From positions 1-61,586 of the forward strand of contig JAKFFJ010000019.1 of the NCBI GenBank assembly GCA_036675265.1: DNA of 61,586 nucleotides, written 5' to 3'. Positions 1 to 6,578 of this stretch are shown here, in pieces. A program made the position numbers and the translations under genes. Origin of the DNA: CAMPJU01 sp036675265. GTDB lineage: Bacteria > Pseudomonadota > Gammaproteobacteria > Xanthomonadales > Xanthomonadaceae. The notes under the pieces are model-generated. The model did not search any database and was not told where the DNA came from. It was given only the letters and a program-made list of their open reading frames with translations. Position 1 is the stretch's first letter. Each line of letters opens with the position of its first letter.

Positions 1-1087
1 GCTCAAGCCCAAGGACGTGATCGCCGGGCCCATCAAGGCGGCGGGCACCACGAAGGTCAAGAGCGGCGATCGGTTGACGTTGTTGCGCGATGCCGATGGC
101 GACGGCGCGTACGAATTGCAGGGCGTCTTCGCCGAAGGCCTCAACGCGCCCTACGGGCTCGCGCTCATCGGCAACGACCTGTACGTGGCGAACCAGGATG
201 CGCTGGTGCGCTTCGACTACAGCGACGGGCAGGCCAGGGCAAGCGGTGAGCCCGAAGAAGTCACGCCATTGCCGAAGGAGATCAACCACCACTGGACCAA
301 GTCGCTGGCGGCGAGCCCGGACGGGCTGCTGTACGTGGGCATCGGGTCCAACAGCAACATCACCGAGCGTGGCATGACGGCCGAAGTCGACCGCGCCGTC
401 GTCTGGGAGATCGATCCGGAAACGGGGATGCACCGGACCTATGCCACCGGGTTGCGCAATCCGACCGCGCTCGCGATCCAGCCAGGTACGGGCCAGCTGT
501 GGGCGGTGGTGAACGAGCGCGACGAACTGGGCCCGAACCTGGTGCCCGACTACCTCACGAGCGTCCGCGAAGGCGGCTTCTACGGCTGGCCTTACAGCTA
601 CTGGGGCCAGAACGTCGACCTGCGCGTGCGGCCGCAGGATCCGGAGAAGGTCGCCTCGGCGATCACGCCGGACTACGCGCTCGGCGCGCATGTCGCCGCC
701 CTGGGCCTGGACTTCTCGTCGCCCGTGATGGGGCCGCAGTTTGCCGAGGGCGCGTTCGTCGGCGAGCACGGCAGCTGGAACCGATCGGAGCCGGCGGGCT
801 ACCGCGTGGTGTTCGTGCCGTTCAGTGGTGGCCGGCCGTCGGGTGACCCGGTCGACTTCGTCACCGGGTTCATGGGCGAGGACGGCAAGACGCGCGGGCG
901 CCCGGTGGGCGTCACCGTAGATCCGCGCGGCGCGCTGATCGTCGCGGACGACCTGTCGAACACGATCTGGCGGGTGACGCGGATCGGCGCCACCCCCATG
1001 CCGACTTCACCCGTCATCCCCGCGGAGGCGGGGATCCAGGGCCAGGATCCGGAGCGCGAGACGGAAGCCCCTCCCCCGGCGCAATGA
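1..1087 (+). CDS. PQQ-type sugar (sorbosone-like) dehydrogenase, 5'-truncated
   Basis: This is the C-terminal part of a soluble beta-propeller glucose/sorbosone dehydrogenase, a periplasmic family that oxidises sugars or aldehydes with pyrroloquinoline quinone. The frame is already open at base 2, so the window cuts the gene and the GTG at 17 is not taken as the start. Visible family hallmarks are the blade pattern with LNAPYGLAL, ASPDGLLYVGIGSNSN, GLRNPTALA, the EGGFYGWPYSYWG segment and FVGEHGSWNRS near the active face. The domain should end near IWRVTRIG (about base 985). The last roughly 30 residues are unlike the family, because they are encoded by a palindromic repeat (1013-1040) and the sequence after it. 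The gene ends at TGA 1085-1087, followed by a strong terminator. The substrate is not known. Confidence 0.85.
   Translation, partial: LKPKDVIAGPIKAAGTTKVKSGDRLTLLRDADGDGAYELQGVFAEGLNAPYGLALIGNDLYVANQDALVRFDYSDGQARASGEPEEVTPLPKEINHHWTKSLAASPDGLLYVGIGSNSNITERGMTAEVDRAVVWEIDPETGMHRTYATGLRNPTALAIQPGTGQLWAVVNERDELGPNLVPDYLTSVREGGFYGWPYSYWGQNVDLRVRPQDPEKVASAITPDYALGAHVAALGLDFSSPVMGPQFAEGAFVGEHGSWNRSEPAGYRVVFVPFSGGRPSGDPVDFVTGFMGEDGKTRGRPVGVTVDPRGALIVADDLSNTIWRVTRIGATPMPTSPVIPAEAGIQGQDPERETEAPPPAQ
1013..1040. repeat. Palindromic repeat (GTCATYCCCGC type) inside a gene
   Basis: The arms ATCCCCGC (1016-1023) and GCGGGGAT (1028-1035) form a hairpin with loop GGAG. The same unit, with slight changes, recurs at 23871-23897, 23934-23960 and 51658-51682. 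Here it is read in frame as VIPAEAGIQ in the tail of the sugar dehydrogenase. Confidence 0.85.
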
Positions 1088-1109
1088 CGCACCGCGCGTC
1101 GATCGCAAG

Positions 1110-1133
1110 AGCCCCGCACCTGCGGGGCTTTTT
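1110..1133 (+). terminator. Rho-independent terminator after the sugar dehydrogenase
   Basis: An 8-bp perfect stem AGCCCCGC / GCGGGGCT with loop ACCT is followed by five T residues. It lies 23 bp after the dehydrogenase stop and just before the tRNA promoter, so it separates the two transcripts. Confidence 0.9.
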
Positions 1134-1140
1134 GCTGGGT

Positions 1141-1146
1141 GATAAT
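1141..1146 (+). promoter_or_regulatory. -10 element of the tRNA gene
   Basis: GATAAT lies 10 nt upstream of the mature tRNA 5' end, which leaves room for a short 5' leader to be removed by RNase P. No good -35 hexamer is visible. The same GATAAT hexamer recurs immediately before ubiE and lipA. Confidence 0.6.
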
Positions 1147-1156
1147 TCGACCTCGC

Positions 1157-1233
1157 GGGCCCATAGCTCAATTGGTCAGAGCACGGAACTCATAATTCCC
1201 TGGTTCCAGGTTCGAGTCCTGGTGGGCCCACCA
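1157..1233 (+). tRNA. tRNA with CAU anticodon (probably Ile2, lysidine type; Met not excluded)
   Basis: The full cloverleaf can be drawn over 77 nt with an encoded CCA: acceptor stem GGGCCCA/TGGGCCC, D arm GCTC/GAGC, T arm CCAGG-TTCGAGT-CCTGG, and an anticodon loop CTCATAA with CAT at its centre. A CAU anticodon can belong to elongator Met, initiator Met or Ile2, in which C34 becomes lysidine. The acceptor stem has C4-G69, C5-G68 and C6-G67, the pairs that the lysidine synthase TilS uses in E. coli to recognise Ile2, so Ile2 is favoured. The first anticodon-stem pair (27-43) is a C-C mismatch. Confidence 0.9.
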
Positions 1234-1236
1234 GAG

Positions 1237-1263
1237 AACCGGTCACCGGTTGACCAGGGTCAA
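1237..1263. promoter_or_regulatory. Two overlapping palindromes just 3' of the tRNA
   Basis: AACCGGT-C-ACCGGTT (1237-1251) and TTGACC-AG-GGTCAA (1250-1263) are perfect inverted repeats that overlap by two bases. They start 4 bp after the tRNA CCA end and lie before the metallo-hydrolase promoter. They could act as a tRNA 3' processing or termination structure or as a protein-binding site. No T-tract follows them. Confidence 0.5.
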
Positions 1264-1285
1264 GGTCCCCAGCCGGCCACGCCGC

Positions 1286-1291
1286 TAGCGT
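1286..1291 (+). promoter_or_regulatory. Possible -10 of the metallo-hydrolase gene
   Basis: TAGCGT lies 29 nt upstream of the ATG at 1321, leaving room for the GGAG ribosome site. The same hexamer occurs before the lipoprotein gene at 5156 (5095-5100) and the prolyl oligopeptidase gene at 17243 (17200-17205). Confidence 0.35.
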
Positions 1292-1320
1292 GTCCTCCAG
1301 TAATGCAGCCGGAGCAGACC

Positions 1321-2703
1321 ATGGCCGATCCCCGCGGGGGCTTGCGCCTCCGGTTCCTCGGCGCCGCAGGCACCGTCACCGGGTCGCGGCACCTGGTCGA
1401 AGCCGGCGGGCGACGCGTGCTGGTCGATTGCGGCCTGTTCCAGGGCTACAAGACCCTCCGCCTGCGCAACCGGGCCGCGTTCCCGGTCGCGCCTGCGTCG
1501 ATCGGCAGCGTGGTCCTGACCCACGCCCATCTGGACCATAGTGGTTACCTGCCCCGGCTCGTGCGCGACGGGTTCGCCGGGCCCATCTGGTGCGCCCCCG
1601 GCACCGAAGCGTTGTGCCGGATCCTGTGGCCGGATTCGGCGAGCCTGCTGGAGGAGGAGGCGGAGTTCGCGAACCGCCGCGGCAGCTCGAAGCACCATCC
1701 GGCGCTGCCGCTGTACACGCGCAGCGACGCCAGCCGCGCACTGCGGCAACTGCACGAGGTTTCCTTCGACGAGGACTTCGAGGCGCTGCCCGGCGTGGCG
1801 GGTCGCTTCCGCCCGCAGGGACACATCCTGGGTGCGGCATCCGTGCGACTTGCGCACGCCGGCAAGCGCATCCTCTTCAGTGGTGACGTGGGGCGCCCGG
1901 ACGACTTCGTCATGCGTGCCCCCGCGCCTCCGCCGGCCGCCGACTGGATCGTGTGCGAGTCCACTTACGGCAACCGCACGCATGGCGTGGACGACCTCGC
2001 CTCGGAACTGGCGGCCGTGCTGCGGCGCGTGCTCGGCCGCGGCGGCGTGGCGATCATCCCCGCCTTCGCGGTCGGCCGGGCGCAACTGCTGCTGCACCTG
2101 GTCGCGAAGCTGCAGGGCGAGGGCGCGGTGCCGAAGGCGCCGATGTACCTCAACAGCCCGATGGCGACGGACGTCACCTCGCTCTACGCGCGCTACCCGG
2201 ACCAGCACCGGCTCGACCCGGCGGCGCTCGCGGCCATGCGCGAGAACACCCGCTTCGTCAATTCGATCGAGGCGTCCAAGGCGCTCAACCGCGGCCACGG
2301 GCCGATGGTGATCGTGGCGGGCAGCGGCATGGTCACCGGCGGGCGCGTGCTCCACCACCTGGTCGCGTTCGGTGGCGACCCGCGGAACGCTGTGGTGCTG
2401 TGCGGGTTCCAGGCCGGCGGCACGCGTGGCGCCGCGCTCGCCGCGGGCGACCGGTCCGTGCGCATCTACGGCCAGGACGTGGCGATCAATGCCGAGGTCG
2501 TGCAGCTGCAGGCCGCCTCCTCGCATGCGGATGCGGGCGAACTCGTCGACTGGCTCCGCGCGTCCCCGGACGTGCCGCGGGAGGTCTTCCTGACCCATGG
2601 CGAACCCGACGCTTCCGACGCGTTGCGCCGCCGCATCGAGCACGAACTGGGCTGGCCCGCGAGCGTTCCCGAACAGCTCGACACGGTGGAGCTGGCGAAA
2701 TGA
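1321..2703 (+). CDS. MBL-fold/beta-CASP metallo-hydrolase (RNA-processing type)
   Basis: This 460-aa protein has the metallo-beta-lactamase fold with a beta-CASP insert and a C-terminal RMMBL segment, the architecture of CPSF73-like RNA nucleases. The zinc motif HxHxDH is at residues 68-73 (H68, H70, D72, H73). Further metal-site signatures are GHILGA, LFSGDVG and, near the end, SSHAD. Bacterial members are usually annotated only as MBL-fold hydrolases and their RNA targets are unknown. The open frame extends back through the tRNA, but the start at 1321 is chosen because a GGAG lies just upstream and the protein begins at the beta strand RLRFLGAAGTVTGS. Its stop overlaps the next start codon (ATGA), so it is translationally linked to the L,D-transpeptidase. 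Confidence 0.88.
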   Translation: MADPRGGLRLRFLGAAGTVTGSRHLVEAGGRRVLVDCGLFQGYKTLRLRNRAAFPVAPASIGSVVLTHAHLDHSGYLPRLVRDGFAGPIWCAPGTEALCRILWPDSASLLEEEAEFANRRGSSKHHPALPLYTRSDASRALRQLHEVSFDEDFEALPGVAGRFRPQGHILGAASVRLAHAGKRILFSGDVGRPDDFVMRAPAPPPAADWIVCESTYGNRTHGVDDLASELAAVLRRVLGRGGVAIIPAFAVGRAQLLLHLVAKLQGEGAVPKAPMYLNSPMATDVTSLYARYPDQHRLDPAALAAMRENTRFVNSIEASKALNRGHGPMVIVAGSGMVTGGRVLHHLVAFGGDPRNAVVLCGFQAGGTRGAALAAGDRSVRIYGQDVAINAEVVQLQAASSHADAGELVDWLRASPDVPREVFLTHGEPDASDALRRRIEHELGWPASVPEQLDTVELAK

Positions 2704-3680
2704 AACGTCGCGCCTGCTTCGCATCCCTCTTCGCGGCCCTGGTGCTGGCGGCTGGGCTGGCATCGGCGGGACCTGTCGAGGTCGCACCGGGCGAACTGGC
2801 ACCCGGCGAGTTCGCGTGGTTGCCCGAAGCCGCGCCCGCCGGCCCCCTGTTGCTCGTGGTCAGCCTCGACGAGCAGCAGGCCCACCTGTACCGCAACGGC
2901 GTGCGCATCGCGGTCACCACCGTGTCCACGGGCAAGCCCGGCAACGAAACGCCGGAAGGCGTCTACACCATCCTGCAGAAGCGCGAAGAGCACTACTCCA
3001 ACCTCTACGACAACGCACCGATGCCGTACATGCAGCGCCTGACCTGGGACGGCATCGCGTTGCACGCGGGTCGGCTGCCGGGGTACCCGGCGTCGCACGG
3101 CTGCGTGCGGCTGCCGGAGGAGTTCGCGCGCCGCCTGTTCGGGCTCACGTCGCTGGGCATGACGGTGGTGGTGGCGGGCGAGCGCACCGGCGCACCGCAG
3201 TTGTCGCATCCCGGCTGGCTGGCCCCGCCCGTGCCCGGCACCGACCCGGTGCCGGTCCCTGCCGGGCAGGACGCGTTCTGGGCGCCGGAGCGCGCACCCG
3301 ACGGGCCGCTGACGATCCTGGTCAGCACGTCGGACCGCGTCATCCGCGTGCTGCGCAACGGCACGGAGATCGGGCGCGCCGGCGTCCGGCTCGACGGCGC
3401 ACCGCCCGTGGGCGCGGTCGTCCTGCAGTTGCAGGCCGGGACGCAGCCCGGGGAGAACGCACTCGTGCCCGGCCGGCCGCGCCTGAACTGGGTGCGCCTG
3501 GTCGTCGACGCCGGTGGCGCGGAAGACGTGTCGCTGCGCGGCCGACTGCATGTGCCACCCCGGTTCGCGCTTGCGCTGTACGACGCGCTCGAACCGGGCG
3601 CCACGGCAGTGGTGACGGATGCACCATTCGACACATCGCCGGCGATGGAACCCGTGCTGGAAGCCGCGCCGCCGCGCTGA
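2700..3680 (+). CDS. L,D-transpeptidase (YkuD domain), secreted
   Basis: This 326-aa protein begins with a cleavable signal peptide (MKRRACF... to about residue 24). The YkuD catalytic domain covers residues about 50-165, with the motif H-x-G ... SHGCVRL and nucleophile Cys135. Such enzymes form 3-3 peptidoglycan crosslinks or attach proteins to peptidoglycan in the periplasm. The C-terminal half (after about residue 180) repeats a similar beta-rich pattern (LLVVSLDEQQAHLYRNG compared with LTILVSTSDRVIRVLRNG) but lacks the SHGCVRL motif, suggesting a degenerate second domain. The start overlaps the metallo-hydrolase stop. Confidence 0.9.
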   Translation: MKRRACFASLFAALVLAAGLASAGPVEVAPGELAPGEFAWLPEAAPAGPLLLVVSLDEQQAHLYRNGVRIAVTTVSTGKPGNETPEGVYTILQKREEHYSNLYDNAPMPYMQRLTWDGIALHAGRLPGYPASHGCVRLPEEFARRLFGLTSLGMTVVVAGERTGAPQLSHPGWLAPPVPGTDPVPVPAGQDAFWAPERAPDGPLTILVSTSDRVIRVLRNGTEIGRAGVRLDGAPPVGAVVLQLQAGTQPGENALVPGRPRLNWVRLVVDAGGAEDVSLRGRLHVPPRFALALYDALEPGATAVVTDAPFDTSPAMEPVLEAAPPR

Positions 3681-3727
3681 CCCCGGCGCCTCTGGGGCGT
3701 ACCGGCGATGCTCGGCGGCATGCTGCG

Positions 3728-4624
3728 CTAGCGGGGCCGTTCGCCGAGCGCGTCGGCCACCGCGCGACCGAACCCCACGCCTTGCCGCGGGTCCGCGCCG
3801 AGATAGAAGTCCGGTTCGATCAGCTCGGCCTCCATCAGCAACCAGCGCCCGTCGGCGTCCGGCACGGTGTCGATGCGCGCATAGAGCAACGGCTCGTCGA
3901 CCGCATCGAACACCTGCCGCGCCAGCGCCATCGCCCCCTCCGGCGGTGAGGGCAGCGACGTGTAGCGGCCACCGAACTGCACCTGGATCCGGAACTCGCC
4001 CGGCACGGGCCGCTTGTTGACCGCATGGCTGAACCTGCCACCGAAGAACAACAGTGACGTCTCGCCTTCGGTTTCGATGGTCGGCAGGTAGGGCTGGAGC
4101 ATCGCGGCGCCCGGGGGCGCATCGGCCAGCACGGCATCCAGCGGCTCGCCGCGGCCGACGCGCCGGGTTTTCCACGCACCGCCCGACACCGTCGGCTTGA
4201 CGATCAACTGCCCCGCACCGGTGGCCGCGAACGCGTCCTCGATCGTGCTAGCCGTGACCCGATCAGCCCAGGTCGTCGGCGGAATCGCGATGCCTCGTTC
4301 CGCCAGCGTCCCCAGGTAGCGCTTGTCCGAATTCCAGGCCAGGACCGATGCCGGGTTTGCCAGGGCGATGCCAGCGGCCTGCCATTTGTCGCAGGCACGC
4401 AGCCAGCGCCCATGATCGGTGTGGTATCCCCAGGTGATCAGCGGCAGGACCAGGCGGAACGACGCCAACCCGTGCGCGTCGTCCACGTGGTCCGTCCAGG
4501 GTGTCGGCGTGGCGGAGACGCCGGCGGTCGCCAAGGCCTGTTGCAGGCGGTGCAGCACCGCCGTCCACAGGTCGGCGTAGGTCGTGTCGGCGGGGTCGGG
4601 GGTGAGGATGGCGACGTCGGTCAT
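3728..4624 (-). CDS. ATP-grasp family protein
   Basis: This 298-aa protein resembles the ATP-grasp group typified by small ligases such as DcsG. The ATP-binding lysine lies in LIVKPTVSGGAWKTRRV (about residues 140-156). The metal-binding part is the late stretch ARIDTV...WLLMEAELIEPDFYL with Asp, Glu and Glu-Pro. Reaction and substrate cannot be deduced from sequence. It converges with the L,D-transpeptidase gene and diverges from crcB with a 46-bp gap. There is no clear ribosome site, and GATCAT sits 5 nt before the ATG, so it may also be translated from a leaderless mRNA. Confidence 0.8.
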   Translation of the reverse strand: MTDVAILTPDPADTTYADLWTAVLHRLQQALATAGVSATPTPWTDHVDDAHGLASFRLVLPLITWGYHTDHGRWLRACDKWQAAGIALANPASVLAWNSDKRYLGTLAERGIAIPPTTWADRVTASTIEDAFAATGAGQLIVKPTVSGGAWKTRRVGRGEPLDAVLADAPPGAAMLQPYLPTIETEGETSLLFFGGRFSHAVNKRPVPGEFRIQVQFGGRYTSLPSPPEGAMALARQVFDAVDEPLLYARIDTVPDADGRWLLMEAELIEPDFYLGADPRQGVGFGRAVADALGERPR

Positions 4625-4670
4625 GCGGCATGATCGACGGCGGGCTCCCGCCGTTCAATCGGAAGACGCG

Positions 4671-5060
4671 ATGAAACATCTGCTGCTCGTCGGCCTGGGA
4701 GGATTCATCGGTGCGGTCGTCCGCTGGAAGGCGGGCGGCTGGATCCTCCACCTGACCGCCCAGGAGAAGTTTCCCTACCCGACCTTCGCAGTGAACGTCG
4801 CCGGCTGCCTGGCGATCGGCCTCCTGGCGGGCCTGGCCGAACGCCACGACATGTTCGGCCAGGGCACCCGGCTGTTCCTGTTCACCGGGTTGCTCGGCGG
4901 GTTCACCACGTTCTCCGCTTTCGGACTGGAGGCGCTGTTCCTGCTGCGGCGCGGGGAACCCGGGATCGCGTTCCTGTACGTCATCGCCAGCGTGCTGGCG
5001 AGCCTCGCCGCGGTCTGGCTGGGGCTGCGCCTGGCGGGTGTCCAGCCAAGCTCCCTTTAG
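4671..5060 (+). CDS. crcB: Fluoride channel/exporter CrcB (Fluc)
   Basis: This 129-aa inner-membrane protein has the Fluc family signatures GGFIGAVVRW at the N-terminus, TFAVNVAGC in TM2 and GLLGGFTTFSAF in TM3, with four transmembrane helices. It lowers cytoplasmic fluoride as a dual-topology dimer. The chosen ATG at 4671 gives the normal family N-terminus, and the longer open frame upstream overlaps the divergent ATP-grasp gene. I looked for a crcB fluoride riboswitch in the 46-bp upstream gap and did not find one. Only a short GC hairpin (ACGGCGG/CCGCCGT, about 4637-4654) is there. Confidence 0.93.
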   Translation: MKHLLLVGLGGFIGAVVRWKAGGWILHLTAQEKFPYPTFAVNVAGCLAIGLLAGLAERHDMFGQGTRLFLFTGLLGGFTTFSAFGLEALFLLRRGEPGIAFLYVIASVLASLAAVWLGLRLAGVQPSSL

Positions 5061-5071
5061 CCAAGGCAGGC

Positions 5072-5100
5072 TTTACACATATCAATATGGCGCGTAGCGT
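5072..5100 (+). promoter_or_regulatory. Promoter with palindromic operator in the spacer (lipoprotein-regulator operon)
   Basis: TTTACA (5072-5077) and TAGCGT (5095-5100) are separated by exactly 17 bp. The palindrome CATAT-CA-ATATG (5078-5089) starts right after the -35 and fills most of the spacer. That position suits a repressor. The obvious candidate is the four-cysteine HTH regulator encoded second in this operon (5883-6545). Confidence 0.5.
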
Positions 5101-5155
5101 GGGGCCGCGCAGCATGGCTTCGTCGCACCTTCGCGACGGCCATCGGAGCTCCACC

Positions 5156-5881
5156 ATGTCGGCACCACTGAAAGTCCTCGCACTGACCGCTGCCCTGGGC
5201 CTGCTGGCCTGCAGCCAGGAGTCCCCCGCCGACCCGGCATCCTCCGCGGCCGCGGACGCCACCGCCGCAACGGCCGACGCGTCCGCCGATGCCGCCATGC
5301 CGGCGGGCCACGCGATGGCCGCGGCCGCCGCCACCGCCGACGTCCCCGCCCCGGGCCTCCAGTCCGCGCTGCGCGCGATGTGGAACGGCCATGTCGTCCA
5401 CACGCGCGAGTACGCCATGGCGGTCCACGCCGGCGACCAGGCCGCCGCGGACGCCGCGGCCGAAGCCGTGGTCGCCAACGCGGTGCAGATCAGCGACGCG
5501 GTCGCCGGGTTCTACGGCGAGGCCGGCGGCGCGCGCATGCTCGAACTCCTCGGCGGGCACTGGGGTGCCGTCAAGGCGCTGACCGATGCCGGCGATGCGG
5601 GCGACACGGCCGCGCGCAACAAGGCGATCGCCGACCTCACCGCGAATGCCGGCGAGATCGCCACCTTCCTCGCCGCCGCCAATCCCCACCTTCCGGAAGA
5701 CGCCGTGCGCGGCCTGCTCGTGGCGCATGGCGGACACCACATCCAGCAGGTGCAGCAGGTCATGGCCGGCGACACGGCGGCCGAAGCCGACACCTGGGTG
5801 GCGATGCAGGCGCACATGGACGTCATCGCCGATGCATTGGCCGGCGCGATCGCCAAGCAGTTCCCGGACAAGGTGTCCTGA
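5156..5881 (+). CDS. Predicted His-containing helical lipoprotein (function unknown)
   Basis: This 241-aa protein starts with a lipoprotein signal ending in LLAC (Cys19), then an Ala-rich linker to about residue 60, then an all-helical domain. The core (LRAMWNGHVVHTREYAM...QISDAVAGFYGEAGG...ELLGGHWGAV) resembles a small helical family common in Firmicutes, often mis-annotated as glycosyltransferase or acetylglutamate kinase, whose function is unknown. The second half weakly repeats the first: NAVQISDAVAG ... GGHWGAV compared with NAGEIATFLAA ... HGGHHIQQV. The conserved histidines could bind a metal or ligand in the periplasm, which is inference. GGAG precedes the ATG at 5156. It is followed after 1 bp by a cysteine-rich regulator, so both probably share one promoter. 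Confidence 0.75.
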   Translation: MSAPLKVLALTAALGLLACSQESPADPASSAAADATAATADASADAAMPAGHAMAAAAATADVPAPGLQSALRAMWNGHVVHTREYAMAVHAGDQAAADAAAEAVVANAVQISDAVAGFYGEAGGARMLELLGGHWGAVKALTDAGDAGDTAARNKAIADLTANAGEIATFLAAANPHLPEDAVRGLLVAHGGHHIQQVQQVMAGDTAAEADTWVAMQAHMDVIADALAGAIAKQFPDKVS

Positions 5882-5882
5882 C

Positions 5883-6545
5883 ATGCCCGACGGGTTGCCC
5901 CGGCTGGGCGACACGCGGCAGCGGCTGCTTCGGCAGCTGCTGCTGTCGCCGGAGGGCTGTTCGGTGGAGGACCTGTGCCAGCGCCTGCGCATCAGCCACA
6001 ACGCGGTCCGCCAGCACCTCACGTCGCTGATGACGGCGGGACACATCGAACGCGTCGAATCGCGCGCCACCGGTGGCCGGCCACAGGCGCGCTACGGACT
6101 GACCGCGGACGGGCGTGACCTGTTTCCGCGCAATTACGGCGCGATCGCGGCGGCCCTGCTGTCGCAGCTCCACGCACGCCTGGGCGAGGACGAGGTCGGG
6201 GCGATGCTGCAGGCGCTCGGCGCGACGGTCGCCGCGACCCAGCCCGCCATGCCTTCAGGCCAGGACGACGAGGCCCTTGCCCGCGCGCTGGCCGACCGCC
6301 TCGATGCGCTCGGCTACGAGGCCGTGCCTGCGCGGCATGGCGACGACTGGCAGGTGGAAGCCTTCAATTGCGTGTTCCATGCGCTCGCGAAGGCGCATCC
6401 GCAGGTCTGCAAGTTCGACCTGGCGTACATGGAAGCCGCCACCGGCCGGCGCATGCACCACATGGAATGCATCGTCCGCGGCGGGCATGTCTGTCGCTTC
6501 AGGATCGGTGAAGCCCGTAACGGCGAGGCCCGCGACGGGAGTTGA
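5883..6545 (+). CDS. HTH regulator with four-cysteine C-terminal domain (SufR-like)
   Basis: This 220-aa protein has an N-terminal winged HTH (about residues 8-75: ATP-independent DeoR/ArsR-like fold with ISHNAVRQHLTSL and the wing GRPQARYGLT). Its C-terminal domain has Cys163-x12-Cys176-x19-Cys196-x7-Cys204 in the pattern CxFH...VCK...EC...HVC. This layout matches SufR-type regulators that bind an iron-sulfur cluster and sense its state, though the ligand here is inferred. It follows the His-containing lipoprotein gene by 1 bp and probably represses their common promoter, which has a palindrome at 5078-5089. Confidence 0.8.
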   Translation: MPDGLPRLGDTRQRLLRQLLLSPEGCSVEDLCQRLRISHNAVRQHLTSLMTAGHIERVESRATGGRPQARYGLTADGRDLFPRNYGAIAAALLSQLHARLGEDEVGAMLQALGATVAATQPAMPSGQDDEALARALADRLDALGYEAVPARHGDDWQVEAFNCVFHALAKAHPQVCKFDLAYMEAATGRRMHHMECIVRGGHVCRFRIGEARNGEARDGS

Positions 6546-6566
6546 CGCGGGCACGCCGGGCGCCGC

Positions 6567-6572
6567 CACAAT
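6567..6572 (+). promoter_or_regulatory. -10-like element for a leaderless esterase mRNA
   Basis: CACAAT ends 6 nt before the ATG at 6579, with no Shine-Dalgarno sequence between them. TTGACG at 6542-6547 is a possible -35, though its 19-bp spacing is long. Transcription would begin at or next to the start codon. Confidence 0.45.
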
Positions 6573-6578
6573 GCGGCG

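Noticed and set aside
1084..1320. N-terminal extension of the metallo-hydrolase through the tRNA gene
   Set aside because: The extension would translate the terminator and the tRNA. A ribosome site and the start of the fold support ATG 1321.
4625..4670. Fluoride riboswitch before crcB
   Set aside because: The 46-bp gap is too short and lacks the conserved GGNGAUGG and pseudoknot bases. Only a short GC hairpin is present.
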